Notes: generated from the sequence alone by a model not told the origin. A stretch of 64,000 nt of DNA from Xenorhabdus szentirmaii DSM 16338 (GCF_002632585.1 NZ_NIBV01000002.1:775909-839908), one strand, 5' to 3'; shown: positions 42,547-51,229, counted from the stretch's first letter. A program made the numbers and translations.

Positions 42547-43242
42547 TCACCAACGTGGATGAGGAAAACGGCACAAAAATAGTTCTTCAAAGTCCTTGCG
42601 TGACCATGCCTCCCTCAGCTGTTCTTTATCCCAGCGATTTTCAGCATCATCAAACAAGGTGACTATATCGAAAAAAGTAGGCGCACCCATGATACGATCC
42701 TGGGAAAAAAATTTTTTATAAGCCTCCTCGCCGTTATCCCCTGAACCTCTGGAGGAATAAAACGTTCTCTTCCATTGCTCATGCATTGATAGATCCAGTG
42801 CCAATTGCACCAACTGAACGGGATTATCCGACCAAGCCCATTCGGACACATAGACATCGCCACAGAGGGCAGCGACAGGGCTGTTTTCATGCACAAAGCG
42901 GATTTCAGCGCCATTACTGAGCGTGACTAACCGGATTTCTTCAGCATTTTCGGTTAAATACGCGTGTTGATCAGGGAAATACTGCGCGAGGTAGTGAACA
43001 AAAACCGGTAATAATTCCTTATTGGACATAAAAAACTTATTCCGCCCCGTGCGGCAGGCATCACTTAACGCTTCCAGCACGAAATAATAATCAGCGCCCG
43101 CCTGTCTGCATTTATGCAGAAAGCGATTACGGTGATGTTGATTGGATTTCCAACGCTTCTGCCAGACGAATAAATCCAGCACAAATTTACGGTTAATGTT
43201 GTAAACAATATCGAGAGTTAAATTTAAGGTGATGTTATTCAT
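42547..43242 (-). CDS. Truncated terminase-ATPase-like protein with degenerate active site
   Basis: 231 residues, start overlapping the methylase stop (ATGA). Comparison by eye with gpP of the same prophage gives a clear alignment over the whole ATPase domain: 'LFVWQKRWKSNQHHRNRFL' with 'LYEYQKRWYKQKERRNRMI'; 'KCRQAGADYYF' with 'KSRQIGATWYF'; 'LVTLSNGAEIRFV' with 'EIILSNGTTLYFL'; 'GDVYVSEWAW' with 'GDLYFDEFFW'; 'DFEELFLCRF' with 'DFDNLYRCIF'. The Walker A Thr and the Walker B Asp are changed (T to D, D to S). The protein ends where the nuclease domain would start. A working motor is unlikely. It may interfere with packaging of other phages or regulate its own; this is inference. Confidence 0.85.
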   Translation of the reverse strand: MNNITLNLTLDIVYNINRKFVLDLFVWQKRWKSNQHHRNRFLHKCRQAGADYYFVLEALSDACRTGRNKFFMSNKELLPVFVHYLAQYFPDQHAYLTENAEEIRLVTLSNGAEIRFVHENSPVAALCGDVYVSEWAWSDNPVQLVQLALDLSMHEQWKRTFYSSRGSGDNGEEAYKKFFSQDRIMGAPTFFDIVTLFDDAENRWDKEQLREAWSRKDFEELFLCRFPHPRW

Positions 43243-44483
43243 TTGCCCGCCTCTATCTGCATTAAAATTCGTTTCCCAATCCATGCCATCACAGGCACCG
43301 CCATTGAGTTACCGATTGCCCGATAGCGATGACCATCGGGGCAATCAGTCGCTGCTTTACCATTCCACGGGATTTGGGTGTGATTATCAGGAAAGCCCTG
43401 TAATCGCTCACATTCAACTGGTATTAGACGACGAACGGCATAACCATAATTCACACCGTGAACATCGGATACTGTCAGCGTGTAGGAAATTTCAGGATGA
43501 TAACCCATGCCGTTACCGCCATTTTCCGGCGCCCGATTTATCATGTTGCCAGCTAGCGCAATCGCCACTAAATCCGTGGCGCTTTTATCATCCCGTGATC
43601 TGAGTGTTGATGAGATGTCATCTGCTTTATATTCCCCAAATGACAGCAGGCGATAGGTGGATATCAACCCGCTGCCGTGCTGAGAAAATATCTCCTGATT
43701 GCTCATTCCGATCCCGCCTATGTTATGGCTCTGATTTAAGGTCGGATGTGGATTTAACGCTGAATCCCAGTGACTACAGATAACAGCGCGGCTTCCAGCA
43801 TGGGCGGTAACTGCTTTCCTCGCCGTTCTGCGCGGTTCAGAATGCCGGTGCACGCTGTTTTGTTCAAAAAGTACCGTGGCGGGACAGAAGTCTTTTCGAG
43901 CACTTGCGACAACAAACACACGACGGCGTCGTTGGGCCACTCCGAAATATTGAGCGTCGAGTACTCGCCAGGCGATGTCTCTTTGTGGCCCAGACACATA
44001 ACCTGCGTTTGTCCATTTCTTCCCTGATGGCTGCAATGGTTCATCTTCTCCGGCAAGTCCTGCAAGAAAACAACCGAAGGCGTTATCTTTGCTGGAGAAT
44101 ACGCCCGGCACATTTTCCCAGACGATAATTGCAGGCTGTTCGCCGTTTGCTGCTCTGACTGAATCAATGACATTTGCCAACTCCACGAATGATAAGGTTA
44201 ATTGCCCGCGTTCATCGCCCAGTCCATTGCGTAAACCTGCAATGCTGAACGCCTGACAGGGCGTCCCGCCGACCAGAATATCCGGCGCATCGGCCTGATT
44301 TTCAGCAATCAATGCAGGGATTTTTGTCATATCCCCCAAATTTCGGACAAGCGGCCAGTGATAGCGCAGCACCTCACCGGGGAATTTTTCGATTTCACTG
44401 AACCAAGCCGGGGATAAGCCGAGCGGTTCCCATGCCATACTGGCGGCTTCAATGCCGGAGCAAACCGAGCCGAAACGTATCAT
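43239..44483 (-). CDS. dcm: DNA (cytosine-5) methyltransferase
   Basis: 414 residues. Motif I 'FGSVCSGIEAASMAWEPLG', motif IV with catalytic Cys76 in 'GGTPCQAFSIAG', motif VI 'WENVPGV', motif VIII 'QRRRRVF', then the target recognition region and 'ECERLQGFPDN' and 'GNSMAVPVMAWIG' (motifs IX-X). No partner endonuclease is next to it, so it is an orphan methylase, probably protecting phage DNA from host restriction. The start overlaps the rep A stop (ATGA), and the end overlaps the next gene, so all are co-translated. Confidence 0.95.
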   Translation of the reverse strand: MIRFGSVCSGIEAASMAWEPLGLSPAWFSEIEKFPGEVLRYHWPLVRNLGDMTKIPALIAENQADAPDILVGGTPCQAFSIAGLRNGLGDERGQLTLSFVELANVIDSVRAANGEQPAIIVWENVPGVFSSKDNAFGCFLAGLAGEDEPLQPSGKKWTNAGYVSGPQRDIAWRVLDAQYFGVAQRRRRVFVVASARKDFCPATVLFEQNSVHRHSEPRRTARKAVTAHAGSRAVICSHWDSALNPHPTLNQSHNIGGIGMSNQEIFSQHGSGLISTYRLLSFGEYKADDISSTLRSRDDKSATDLVAIALAGNMINRAPENGGNGMGYHPEISYTLTVSDVHGVNYGYAVRRLIPVECERLQGFPDNHTQIPWNGKAATDCPDGHRYRAIGNSMAVPVMAWIGKRILMQIEAGK

Positions 44484-46660
44484 TTCTGGCTCTCCTGATC
44501 GCCAAATGTTTCTACATCAGTATCCAGTTCAATCCCTTTTATCGGAATAAATTGGAGTGGGCCGTTTTCCATCAAGCTCCCCAGGCAAAGCAGAGATAAC
44601 AGCCGTTCCGTTTCCACCGGAATAAAACTGCCATCTGTCCATAACCTAAATTTCTGTTCACCAAGGTTAATGTGTCCCCCGATGATTAATGATTTCGCCA
44701 TCAACCGGCTAAAATTCATCCCGATTGACTGGGCGTAATCGACTACTTTTTCAACTAAGTTCTCCCCCTCGTTGATCGTACGCTGACCCCCCGTACAGTT
44801 ATTGACAGAACTCCAAGGGGCGGCGATGCCGCCAGATAAAGACAAACCCCCACCGCTGACAGTGTCGCTGTTTGCCTGTAACTTCGGCACTATCTGCCAA
44901 CGGTGTTCACGGGTTGAAATAAAGGGATCGTTGATAAGATAAGGGGAGGTAATCCCCTGAATGCGTTGCGTGTCTTCGCCGTAAGGGCTGCCCCCCTCCA
45001 CGCGCTCATAAGAAAGGCGTGCGGTCAGATCGCGACGGGCAACCAACGGGCCACCCTGAGCCTCAGTGTATTTGGCCCAATCGCCGGCATCAGCGGCGTC
45101 AATGACCTCGTCCAGCTTTTTAATATTCAGGCGGGTATCGCCCAAACGACGCAGCTCCCGCCAGACCGAAACCGGCGCACCGCCGATTTGCTGAAACTGA
45201 CGGATACGCCAGCGACTCGCCCACGCTGAAACCGCTTTCGCCATGTCTTTGATGGATTCGCCCGTTTCACCGTCTTTCTCATCGTCCAGCGCGTAGCCGT
45301 CAATATTCTTTGAGATGTATTTAGCGATATAGCCCGTGGCGCTGCCTTTTTCCTTGTCGATAGGCTCAACATGAAAGCGGGCTTTGCAGGCGGCTTCGCT
45401 GTTCAGTTCAGCAGCGTCTTCCAGCATGGCATGATGGCGAATAATGTCGCGCATTTTTTCGACATGTTCAGGATGCATAAACAGCAGCATGTGCCAGTGG
45501 GGTGTCCCGTCATGGTGAGGTTCTACGACACGGAAACCAAAGACGCTGATGCCTTCACGGGCATACGCTGCGCGGATGCGGGCCCAGACATTGCACAGGT
45601 ACTTTTGGGTATCTCGGGGATTAGCGCCGTCCCAGTTTTCCACGAAGCCCCCTTTGCTGTGTACCGCGTGGTATTTTGACGGGGCGGTCATGGTATAAAA
45701 CTCACCGACAAAACCGCGCTCGTCGGCCAAATCCTCAAACCCCCGCATCCGCACCATCAATTCGCAACGGCGCACGGCTGGATTGGCGACACTGCCCAGT
45801 ACCATGTCACTCAATGGCACCCGCTCACCGAGTTCATTTTCTAATTCAAATTCTTTAAGAAATTCCCAATTCTTGCGCTTCTGCTCTTTCCATTCACGCA
45901 GGGTATTGCGGGACACATAGGGTGAGGCGGATTTTTGTACCTGTCCGACGGCAATCGCCATATGCTCGGCACGAATATCCCGCATTCTTTTCAGGCGGCC
46001 ATACCACCATTTATCAGACATCAGACGAAGAAGCCCGGCACATAACTGATCAACCGTCACTTTTCTGCCCTGGGTTAACGGCTGCCAGTAAGGGGGAACA
46101 GTCCCGGCCTGTTGGGCCAGTTTTGCCATTCTTTGGTAGACTTTCAGCAAACGTTGTTCAGCTTCGTCCTGATCATCCGGGGGCTGGTTGACATACTGCG
46201 CGGAAACCATTTCGTAGCTGTCGGTCATAAATTGGGAGACATCCCACGCCAGCTGCCTAATCTCTTTGCGTTCCAGCGTCACCAGACGCTCTAATTGTTC
46301 GATAAAAGGGAAGGGTGTTGCACCGGCAGCCTGATGCTTGAATTGATAACGTGCAAAGACTGTATTCAGCCGTGGTAATACATTCTCACCAATGGTCTTA
46401 CGCAAAAACGCATTAGCACGACGGCGGCCATTGCGGCCGGATCCGGTATAGATTTTTTTATAACGGTTAGAAAAATACTTTGCCAGAAAATCAGGCATGA
46501 CCCCGATAAACTGGCGGCGCCATTCATGATCGGCGGGATTGGTATCCCATAGCAGACGTTCAGCCATCGTTGCATCAGTGGGCAAACCCGGCTGAGCGTC
46601 TTCACGCTGGCGATGCATGAAGCGTATTGCATCGCTGTTGTGTTCCATTAGCTCACTCAT
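44480..46660 (-). CDS. A: P2 gpA-like replication initiation endonuclease
   Basis: 726 residues from the ATG at 46660, overlapping the PAPS reductase-like stop (ATGA). gpA nicks the origin and starts rolling-circle replication. Visible signatures are the HUH metal site 'HHDGTPHWHMLLF' near residue 385 and the two catalytic tyrosines in 'TGYIAKYISKN' near residue 450. The origin lies inside this gene, as in P2. P2 A is 761 residues. Confidence 0.94.
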   Translation of the reverse strand: MSELMEHNSDAIRFMHRQREDAQPGLPTDATMAERLLWDTNPADHEWRRQFIGVMPDFLAKYFSNRYKKIYTGSGRNGRRRANAFLRKTIGENVLPRLNTVFARYQFKHQAAGATPFPFIEQLERLVTLERKEIRQLAWDVSQFMTDSYEMVSAQYVNQPPDDQDEAEQRLLKVYQRMAKLAQQAGTVPPYWQPLTQGRKVTVDQLCAGLLRLMSDKWWYGRLKRMRDIRAEHMAIAVGQVQKSASPYVSRNTLREWKEQKRKNWEFLKEFELENELGERVPLSDMVLGSVANPAVRRCELMVRMRGFEDLADERGFVGEFYTMTAPSKYHAVHSKGGFVENWDGANPRDTQKYLCNVWARIRAAYAREGISVFGFRVVEPHHDGTPHWHMLLFMHPEHVEKMRDIIRHHAMLEDAAELNSEAACKARFHVEPIDKEKGSATGYIAKYISKNIDGYALDDEKDGETGESIKDMAKAVSAWASRWRIRQFQQIGGAPVSVWRELRRLGDTRLNIKKLDEVIDAADAGDWAKYTEAQGGPLVARRDLTARLSYERVEGGSPYGEDTQRIQGITSPYLINDPFISTREHRWQIVPKLQANSDTVSGGGLSLSGGIAAPWSSVNNCTGGQRTINEGENLVEKVVDYAQSIGMNFSRLMAKSLIIGGHINLGEQKFRLWTDGSFIPVETERLLSLLCLGSLMENGPLQFIPIKGIELDTDVETFGDQESQK
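44803..44822 (-). other. Candidate replication origin (gpA nick site)
   Basis: The minus strand reads GCCCCTTGGAGTTCTGTCAA, 16 of 20 identical to the P2 ori core GCGCCTCGGAGTCCTGTCAA as I recall it. In P2, ori also lies inside the A gene. Confidence 0.7.
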
Positions 46661-47661
46661 TCGCAAACACCTGCATACACAGAACTGCATGCCTGATGTG
46701 AATTTTCTTCGGCCAACAAGTCAAATTGACGCCCCCCCCTAGAAGTCAGTGCCCAATCGCGATAGGTTTCGATGCCGTGTGTTTCTAAGGTCACGCAGTC
46801 GATACGACGTTCCCGTTTCACCGGGTCTTGATGGGATGGAAAGAAAGTGGAATTACCCCGACGTGAACAGGCCGCCACCATCCGTTCCCAACGGGCAACG
46901 CGGGCGATTTCATCCGGGAAGCGAGAAAATATTTCGGCCAGTTCAGATTTGCGGGCATGAATGCAGGGCATACAGCCCACACGTGAACAGCCTTGCTGAT
47001 ACAGAGGATTAGGTTTAATGCCGTGTTTTTTTGCCAGTGCGAAAACCTGCTCATGTGTCCATGACAAAATAGGGCGGTAAACAGACAATCCGGCAGTATC
47101 ATCAATATCAGATTCCCATGCCGGCAATTTCGCCCGCTCCGGTGATTCCTGCGCCCTGACACCCTGCCATGAGATCACTTCATCAAATTCAGTGAGCAAC
47201 GGCTGGATAACCTGCTCAGCAATGGGCTTATGCTTAAGCTCGAAAGTACAGAACCGGGCTTTTGTTGACGGGAAACGGCCCTTTAACATACACAGGTCGA
47301 GAAAGGGGTTATCCGTAGGAAATAAGACCTTGAGTGCGGCAATAATGCGCTTTTCTGCCTGTGCTTCAGTCATGCCACATTCGGCAACTAAACTGATCGG
47401 CCAACGGGTTTTGATAAACTCGCGCTTGTTTTTAATCTGGCGGGCAAAGTCCGCCTTTACCCGCTGAATTTTCCCCAGCCGGTTTTCCAGATAATCCAGA
47501 TAGTCCATGGTTTGCGGGTGTTCATGCCCGGTATCGGCAAAGATAACAATGTGCTTTACGCCGTTCTCGATAGCCAATAACCACTGGGCCAGGCTATCTT
47601 TTCCCCCTGAAACAGAAATCACATTGATGGTGTTTTCCGCATGACACCGGATATCAATCAT
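46657..47661 (-). CDS. PAPS reductase-like ATP pyrophosphatase
   Basis: 334 residues from the ATG at 47661, which overlaps the Dam gene by eight bases; the longer frame is antisense-like and rejected. The PP-loop motif is 'SVSGGKDSLAQWLLA' near residue 16. Later come 'FADTGHEHPQTMDYL' and a cysteine cluster 'GCSRVGCMPCIHARKSE', also seen in members that carry an iron-sulfur cluster. The family includes PAPS reductases and the sulfur-transfer proteins of DNA phosphorothioation. In a phage, setting it between Dam and rep A suggests DNA or nucleotide modification rather than sulfate assimilation, but the reaction is not known. Confidence 0.88.
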   Translation of the reverse strand: MIDIRCHAENTINVISVSGGKDSLAQWLLAIENGVKHIVIFADTGHEHPQTMDYLDYLENRLGKIQRVKADFARQIKNKREFIKTRWPISLVAECGMTEAQAEKRIIAALKVLFPTDNPFLDLCMLKGRFPSTKARFCTFELKHKPIAEQVIQPLLTEFDEVISWQGVRAQESPERAKLPAWESDIDDTAGLSVYRPILSWTHEQVFALAKKHGIKPNPLYQQGCSRVGCMPCIHARKSELAEIFSRFPDEIARVARWERMVAACSRRGNSTFFPSHQDPVKRERRIDCVTLETHGIETYRDWALTSRGGRQFDLLAEENSHQACSSVYAGVCE

Positions 47662-48469
47662 GACGTCTCTCCAACACCGCAATAATCTCTTTAACCGGCT
47701 GGCGGTTGCCATTGGCCGCAATGGAGCGCGGGGCGGCGATTTCATGAATGGTGAAACCGAGATCGGCATACAGTGTTTTGGCTTCAATCGAGTTAGAAAC
47801 GGTAACAGGCACACCAAGATGCACATTCAGTGTGTATAAATCAGCGGCCAAGGCTTCATGGTCGGTTTGGGTAAAAGTGGATTGGTGATATTGGGTAAAG
47901 GCCCCGTTCTCGGTCAGATAAGGCGGATCGCAATAAACCACGTCGCCGTGGTCAACGAGTGTTAAGGTGTCCTGCCATTCCAGACAAGCAACCTTTGCCT
48001 TTCTCCATTTCTGATGAAATTCGCGGATTTCTTTTTCAGGAAAGTAAACTGTTTTGTGTTTCCCGTAGGGGACATTAAATTTTCCCTGTTGGTTATAGCG
48101 ACAAAGCCCGTTATAGGCATGGCGATTTAAATAGAGGAACAGGAGCGATTTAAGGTACTCGCTGGTATAGGCGTCACCATTGAAACCGGCACGGCGGGAA
48201 TAATAGATAGCCTGATGATTACTGTTTTCAAAATATTCTTTAGCATCCCGAATAAAGCGTTCGTCATCCCACAGAATGACTTGATAGAGCCTGATTAAAT
48301 CCTGATTGATATCCGCAATAAAATACGCGTCATAGTTCGTATTCATCATCACCGCACAGGAACCGGCAAACGGTTCAACCAGCCGCTTACCCGCTGGCAA
48401 ATGAGGCAGTAACTTATCCATAATACGGACTTTTGAGCCTGCCCATTTCAGAATGGTTTTATTTGCCAT
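47654..48469 (-). CDS. dam: DNA adenine-N6 methyltransferase (Dam type)
   Basis: 271 residues from the ATG at 48469. Motif 'LKWAGSKVRIMDKL' (SAM-binding), 'VEPFAGSCAV' and the catalytic DPPY at 181-184 in 'VVYCDPPYLTENGAF'. It is of the D12 class (Dam, GATC type). No endonuclease partner is next to it. Together with the C5-methylase of the same operon it gives the phage two types of base methylation, most likely as antirestriction. Overlaps the upstream gene by eleven bases. Confidence 0.94.
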   Translation of the reverse strand: MANKTILKWAGSKVRIMDKLLPHLPAGKRLVEPFAGSCAVMMNTNYDAYFIADINQDLIRLYQVILWDDERFIRDAKEYFENSNHQAIYYSRRAGFNGDAYTSEYLKSLLFLYLNRHAYNGLCRYNQQGKFNVPYGKHKTVYFPEKEIREFHQKWRKAKVACLEWQDTLTLVDHGDVVYCDPPYLTENGAFTQYHQSTFTQTDHEALAADLYTLNVHLGVPVTVSNSIEAKTLYADLGFTIHEIAAPRSIAANGNRQPVKEIIAVLERRHD

Positions 48470-48866
48470 TACCCGCCCCCTCATAACAAAAATATTCAGG
48501 GGCTAATAATGAATACTCATAAAATGAAAAGTTGATTTCAAGGAGGGAGTCCAAGCTACTATGGAAATGATGAATTTCATTAATTCGGATAGTGATCCGT
48601 GGAAAAGTGTTATCAACACGATCGTTTTCGCCAACCAGAGAAAATAAAATAAAATCGCCTTTACTCGTGCTAGTCGGTAATGTTTTTTGACTAAAAATAT
48701 TTTCAATGCCAACACTTTTTATGATAAAGAATTGGCTGATCCTTTCTGCATCGTTTAAATCAATACGTTTGTCGCAACCCGTATCGACACCAATACAGTG
48801 ATTTTTATTATCTTTAATAATATCAAATCCTATTTTATCAATATTAACAAAATGAATTTGTCCCAT
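48459..48866 (-). CDS. Hypothetical protein, early region
   Basis: 135 residues from the ATG at 48866 behind GGAG. I do not recognise it. It is AT-rich compared with Dam and the PAPS reductase-like gene, has no signal peptide or membrane segment and is rich in Ile, Asp and Asn. Its end overlaps the Dam start. Its lower GC and absence of family signs suggest recent acquisition into this operon. Confidence 0.65.
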   Translation of the reverse strand: MGQIHFVNIDKIGFDIIKDNKNHCIGVDTGCDKRIDLNDAERISQFFIIKSVGIENIFSQKTLPTSTSKGDFILFSLVGENDRVDNTFPRITIRINEIHHFHSSLDSLLEINFSFYEYSLLAPEYFCYEGAGNGK

Positions 48867-48867
48867 T

Positions 48868-49089
48868 TCACACACTCCGATAATGTTTTATTTTCAGTTC
48901 AAAAACGTCTTGACAAGGGGTACAACGGGTCACGCCGGCGATAATCATCCGGCGTTCTTCGGGGATAGCGCGCCCGCACACTTCACATTCAAAGGCAGAG
49001 ACACCAACAGGACGGTTAACATGGGCTGCTATCCGCTGCGCCAGTAATTCAGCGGCGCAGTCAAGCACGCAGTCGAGCTCCTTAGACAT
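48868..49089 (-). CDS. TraR/DksA-family zinc finger protein
   Basis: 73 residues. The four-cysteine zinc finger is visible as 'CEVCG' and 'CTPCQ' with 'RPVGVSAFECEVCGRAIPEERR'. This small TraR/DksA-like protein is common in P2 phages (the orf80-83 region) and may bind RNA polymerase's secondary channel. The start overlaps the end of the previous gene by eight bases. Confidence 0.88.
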   Translation of the reverse strand: MSKELDCVLDCAAELLAQRIAAHVNRPVGVSAFECEVCGRAIPEERRMIIAGVTRCTPCQDVFELKIKHYRSV

Positions 49090-49324
49090 AGTTCCACTCC
49101 TGCGCCTGACGCTCGATATTCTCAATTTCCTCTTGCAGCAGGGCGGAACTGGCCGAATACGCCATCTCGTGATTTAAAATACGGGCGGCCAATTTCACCA
49201 AACGCACAGAATACAAATTCGCACAGTGCTGGCGTTCCTCTTTACGCACCGTCCTGATTAATTCTGCGATACCGTCGGTATCTGGATTTTTCGCTAAATA
49301 TTTCGTTGCATAATTTTCTGTCAT
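49082..49324 (-). CDS. DUF2732-like P2 early protein
   Basis: 80 residues from the ATG at 49324. Contains 'GIAELIRTVRKEERQHCANLYSVRLVKLAARI', a helical pattern I associate with DUF2732 proteins of P2-like phages, function unknown. Lies upstream of the zinc finger gene and overlaps it. Confidence 0.72.
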   Translation of the reverse strand: MTENYATKYLAKNPDTDGIAELIRTVRKEERQHCANLYSVRLVKLAARILNHEMAYSASSALLQEEIENIERQAQEWNYV

Positions 49325-49401
49325 TTTGCTATTTCCTGTTTTTAGGCAATAAAAAGCCCTGACGGTCAAGCGTCATAAAAACGGTATTTTGTGTTTTTTA
49401 A

Positions 49402-49737
49402 TTAAAAGGCGATGCTTTCAGGCATAAGAGACGCAACCGCTTTAAACTGAATAATGGCTTCTATAAATGCTTTTTTCTCATCGTAGGTAAAACTTTCATA
49501 AGGTGTACCGTATTTTGATTTAGGGAAGCCCGCTAAATGAAGAATGGAATGCAGAACGCGTTCATTGTTTCGAGATCGGTTATTGGTGCGGTCGCGCATG
49601 TTCTTAATAAATTCAGCAATCGCTTTATCACTGTTTTGTTTTAAAACACGGTTTTTTATTTGCGCTGTATTCAGCATGCCGTCAATTTTCTCATCCAGCG
49701 TCAAAATAACTGCGCGATATGGTTCAGTATTTGCCAT
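49402..49737 (-). CDS. DUF5347-like protein
   Basis: 111 residues. 'RAVILTLDEKIDGMLNTAQIKNRVL' and 'NNERVLHSILHLAGFPKSKYGTPYESFTYDEKKAFIEAI' resemble DUF5347 proteins of enterobacterial prophages from memory. Predominantly helical, without signal peptide. In the P2 early operon between Cox and A. Function unknown. Confidence 0.68.
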   Translation of the reverse strand: MANTEPYRAVILTLDEKIDGMLNTAQIKNRVLKQNSDKAIAEFIKNMRDRTNNRSRNNERVLHSILHLAGFPKSKYGTPYESFTYDEKKAFIEAIIQFKAVASLMPESIAF

Positions 49738-49747
49738 TGTTTTACCC

Positions 49748-49894
49748 TCATAATAAGGACAATAACGGGGTTAATATTGTTGTCGCTAACCCGATTGAAA
49801 CTAAAATCATGCCCAGAGAGCTGTCGTTCCGACCTTTGGTTTCCGTGGCCCTGGAGTGAAAATCATCCCCTGTCACCCGGAATTTATGTTGCAT
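49748..49894 (-). CDS. 48-residue small protein with C-terminal membrane segment
   Basis: ATG at 49894 lies in the end of the preceding gene (GAGGATGCAACATAA), so translation is coupled. The first 28 residues are polar ('MQHKFRVTGDDFHSRATET'). The rest is a single hydrophobic helix ('MILVSIGLATTILTPLLSLL'), probably membrane-embedded. It is too short for common ORF cut-offs. The close fit with both flanking genes makes it believable. Function unknown. Confidence 0.62.
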   Translation of the reverse strand: MQHKFRVTGDDFHSRATETKGRNDSSLGMILVSIGLATTILTPLLSLL

Positions 49895-50105
49895 CCTCGT
49901 CAATTGGTTCATGTATCCGCCTGTATAATTGCTGGGCGCAACTCAACGCCCGTTGTTTTGAGTCGAACCGGCCATAACTATATTCACCGTCACTCACCTG
50001 ATATTGACGCGCCAATCCATCCCGTTTGCGTAACGGGCGAATAAATAACGCACCGAACTTAATTTGACCGCCGTTTAATTCCACTGGTGTTGGCAAAATA
50101 TTCAT
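49884..50105 (-). CDS. Small hypothetical P2-type early protein
   Basis: 73 residues. Sequence 'ARQYQVSDGEYSYGRFDSKQRALSCAQQLYRRIHEP' looks like a small DNA-related beta-alpha protein, but I cannot name the family. Between the DUF5347-like gene and the gene at the P2 B position. The last bases contain the start of the next small gene. Confidence 0.65.
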   Translation of the reverse strand: MNILPTPVELNGGQIKFGALFIRPLRKRDGLARQYQVSDGEYSYGRFDSKQRALSCAQQLYRRIHEPIDEDAT

Positions 50106-50246
50106 TTTTTATTACCTCATCGTTATTATGTTGCCGGTTTTTAGCCCTGTCCGGCGCAGGGTGTTGTGGTATAGTTCTGTTGCCCGTTGTTTCTTTGAAC
50201 GGAGATACAGGCAAAAAACATCAACCACCCTATAGAAGGAGTTATC

Positions 50247-50447
50247 ATGTCCTGCGAACAACAAATAAAAGAAAATTTAAAAGCACTTGAGTTAATACTC
50301 GATAATTTAGATTATTCTTCTGCTGAGTTAATCTCTTCTCGTGAAATAAACGAGATACAAGATTTATTCCTTAGTGTTGGTGCTAAACTCAGAGATAAAT
50401 TGCCACCCGCCGGCATTGTAACGAATGTTATTATTGATACATTCTAA
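50247..50447 (+). CDS. Small protein encoded against the early operon
   Basis: 66 residues on the plus strand inside an otherwise minus-strand operon. Very good ribosome-binding site (AGAAGGAG seven bases before ATG). Helical, acidic: 'QQIKENLKALELILDNL', 'SREINEIQDLFLSVGAKL'. Its stop overlaps the stop of the convergent gene by four bases. I do not know the family. Its own promoter may lie at 50160-50230, and its transcript would be antisense to the early mRNA. Confidence 0.7.
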   Translation: MSCEQQIKENLKALELILDNLDYSSAELISSREINEIQDLFLSVGAKLRDKLPPAGIVTNVIIDTF

Positions 50448-51229
50448 ATACTCTTACCGGTATCTTTACTGATGCCGGTTATCTCTACTCTTTTCATACC
50501 TAAAGCACAAATAGCATCAAAAACAGATTGCAAATCTTCTGACAGGATTAAACAATTTTTATCACGATAATTGTTAATGACCCTGACTATACCGTGCATT
50601 AATTCCATTTTTTCAGAAGAGGTTAAAGGCTTAGCCTGATAGGTAAGACCGTACTTTTTTCCTTCGATAACTTTATTAACGGGTTCTGAATTCGAAGGAA
50701 TATTTTGTTCTACAGGTTTATCCACCGACTGTTGAGCCTTTTGATTACTGTCAAACCAAGTGACAATTGTATCGATTTGGCGATTGTCTCTTCCGGTAGC
50801 ATCCGTCAACGTAATTATTTCAATTCGTTTTATTTCTTGTTCACCAAATTTTTCAGAATATAAAGAACCGTTTCTTACAGATAAATTTAAATCCGAAGCA
50901 TTGAACGAGGACTTAATTTCACCAGCTGGCTGTTGATTATTCTGATTGGAAAGATTTTCTTCCCCTTCATCATCACCACAAAGAGACGACAGATAATCAT
51001 CCCAACCCGCACAGGAGGAACATTGCTGCAATTCCCCCTCACCCAGACGCACAGACCGGGACAGGTAATAATTATCCCCTGTTGCGATTTGCATATATTG
51101 CTCCAGCGTGTTCTGGATAAATTCCGGGGTAACGTCAATCTCATCTTTAACATCAAAAAAAACATCATGTAGACGATCCAGTATTGCAAATTGCAGGCTG
51201 CTACGTTCCCAAAGTGTTAATTTTTTCAT
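50444..51229 (-). CDS. Hypothetical protein at the P2 gene B position
   Basis: 261 residues. P2 B helps loading of the host helicase; this protein is longer and I see no clear similarity. It has an N-terminal helical part, a Cys pair ('CSSCAGW') near residue 70, a low-complexity Asn/Gln/Ser middle and a C-terminal 'SEKMELMHGIVRVINNYRDKNC'. AT-rich. It follows the Cox-like gene and so is probably an early gene. Function unassigned. Confidence 0.6.
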   Translation of the reverse strand: MKKLTLWERSSLQFAILDRLHDVFFDVKDEIDVTPEFIQNTLEQYMQIATGDNYYLSRSVRLGEGELQQCSSCAGWDDYLSSLCGDDEGEENLSNQNNQQPAGEIKSSFNASDLNLSVRNGSLYSEKFGEQEIKRIEIITLTDATGRDNRQIDTIVTWFDSNQKAQQSVDKPVEQNIPSNSEPVNKVIEGKKYGLTYQAKPLTSSEKMELMHGIVRVINNYRDKNCLILSEDLQSVFDAICALGMKRVEITGISKDTGKSI

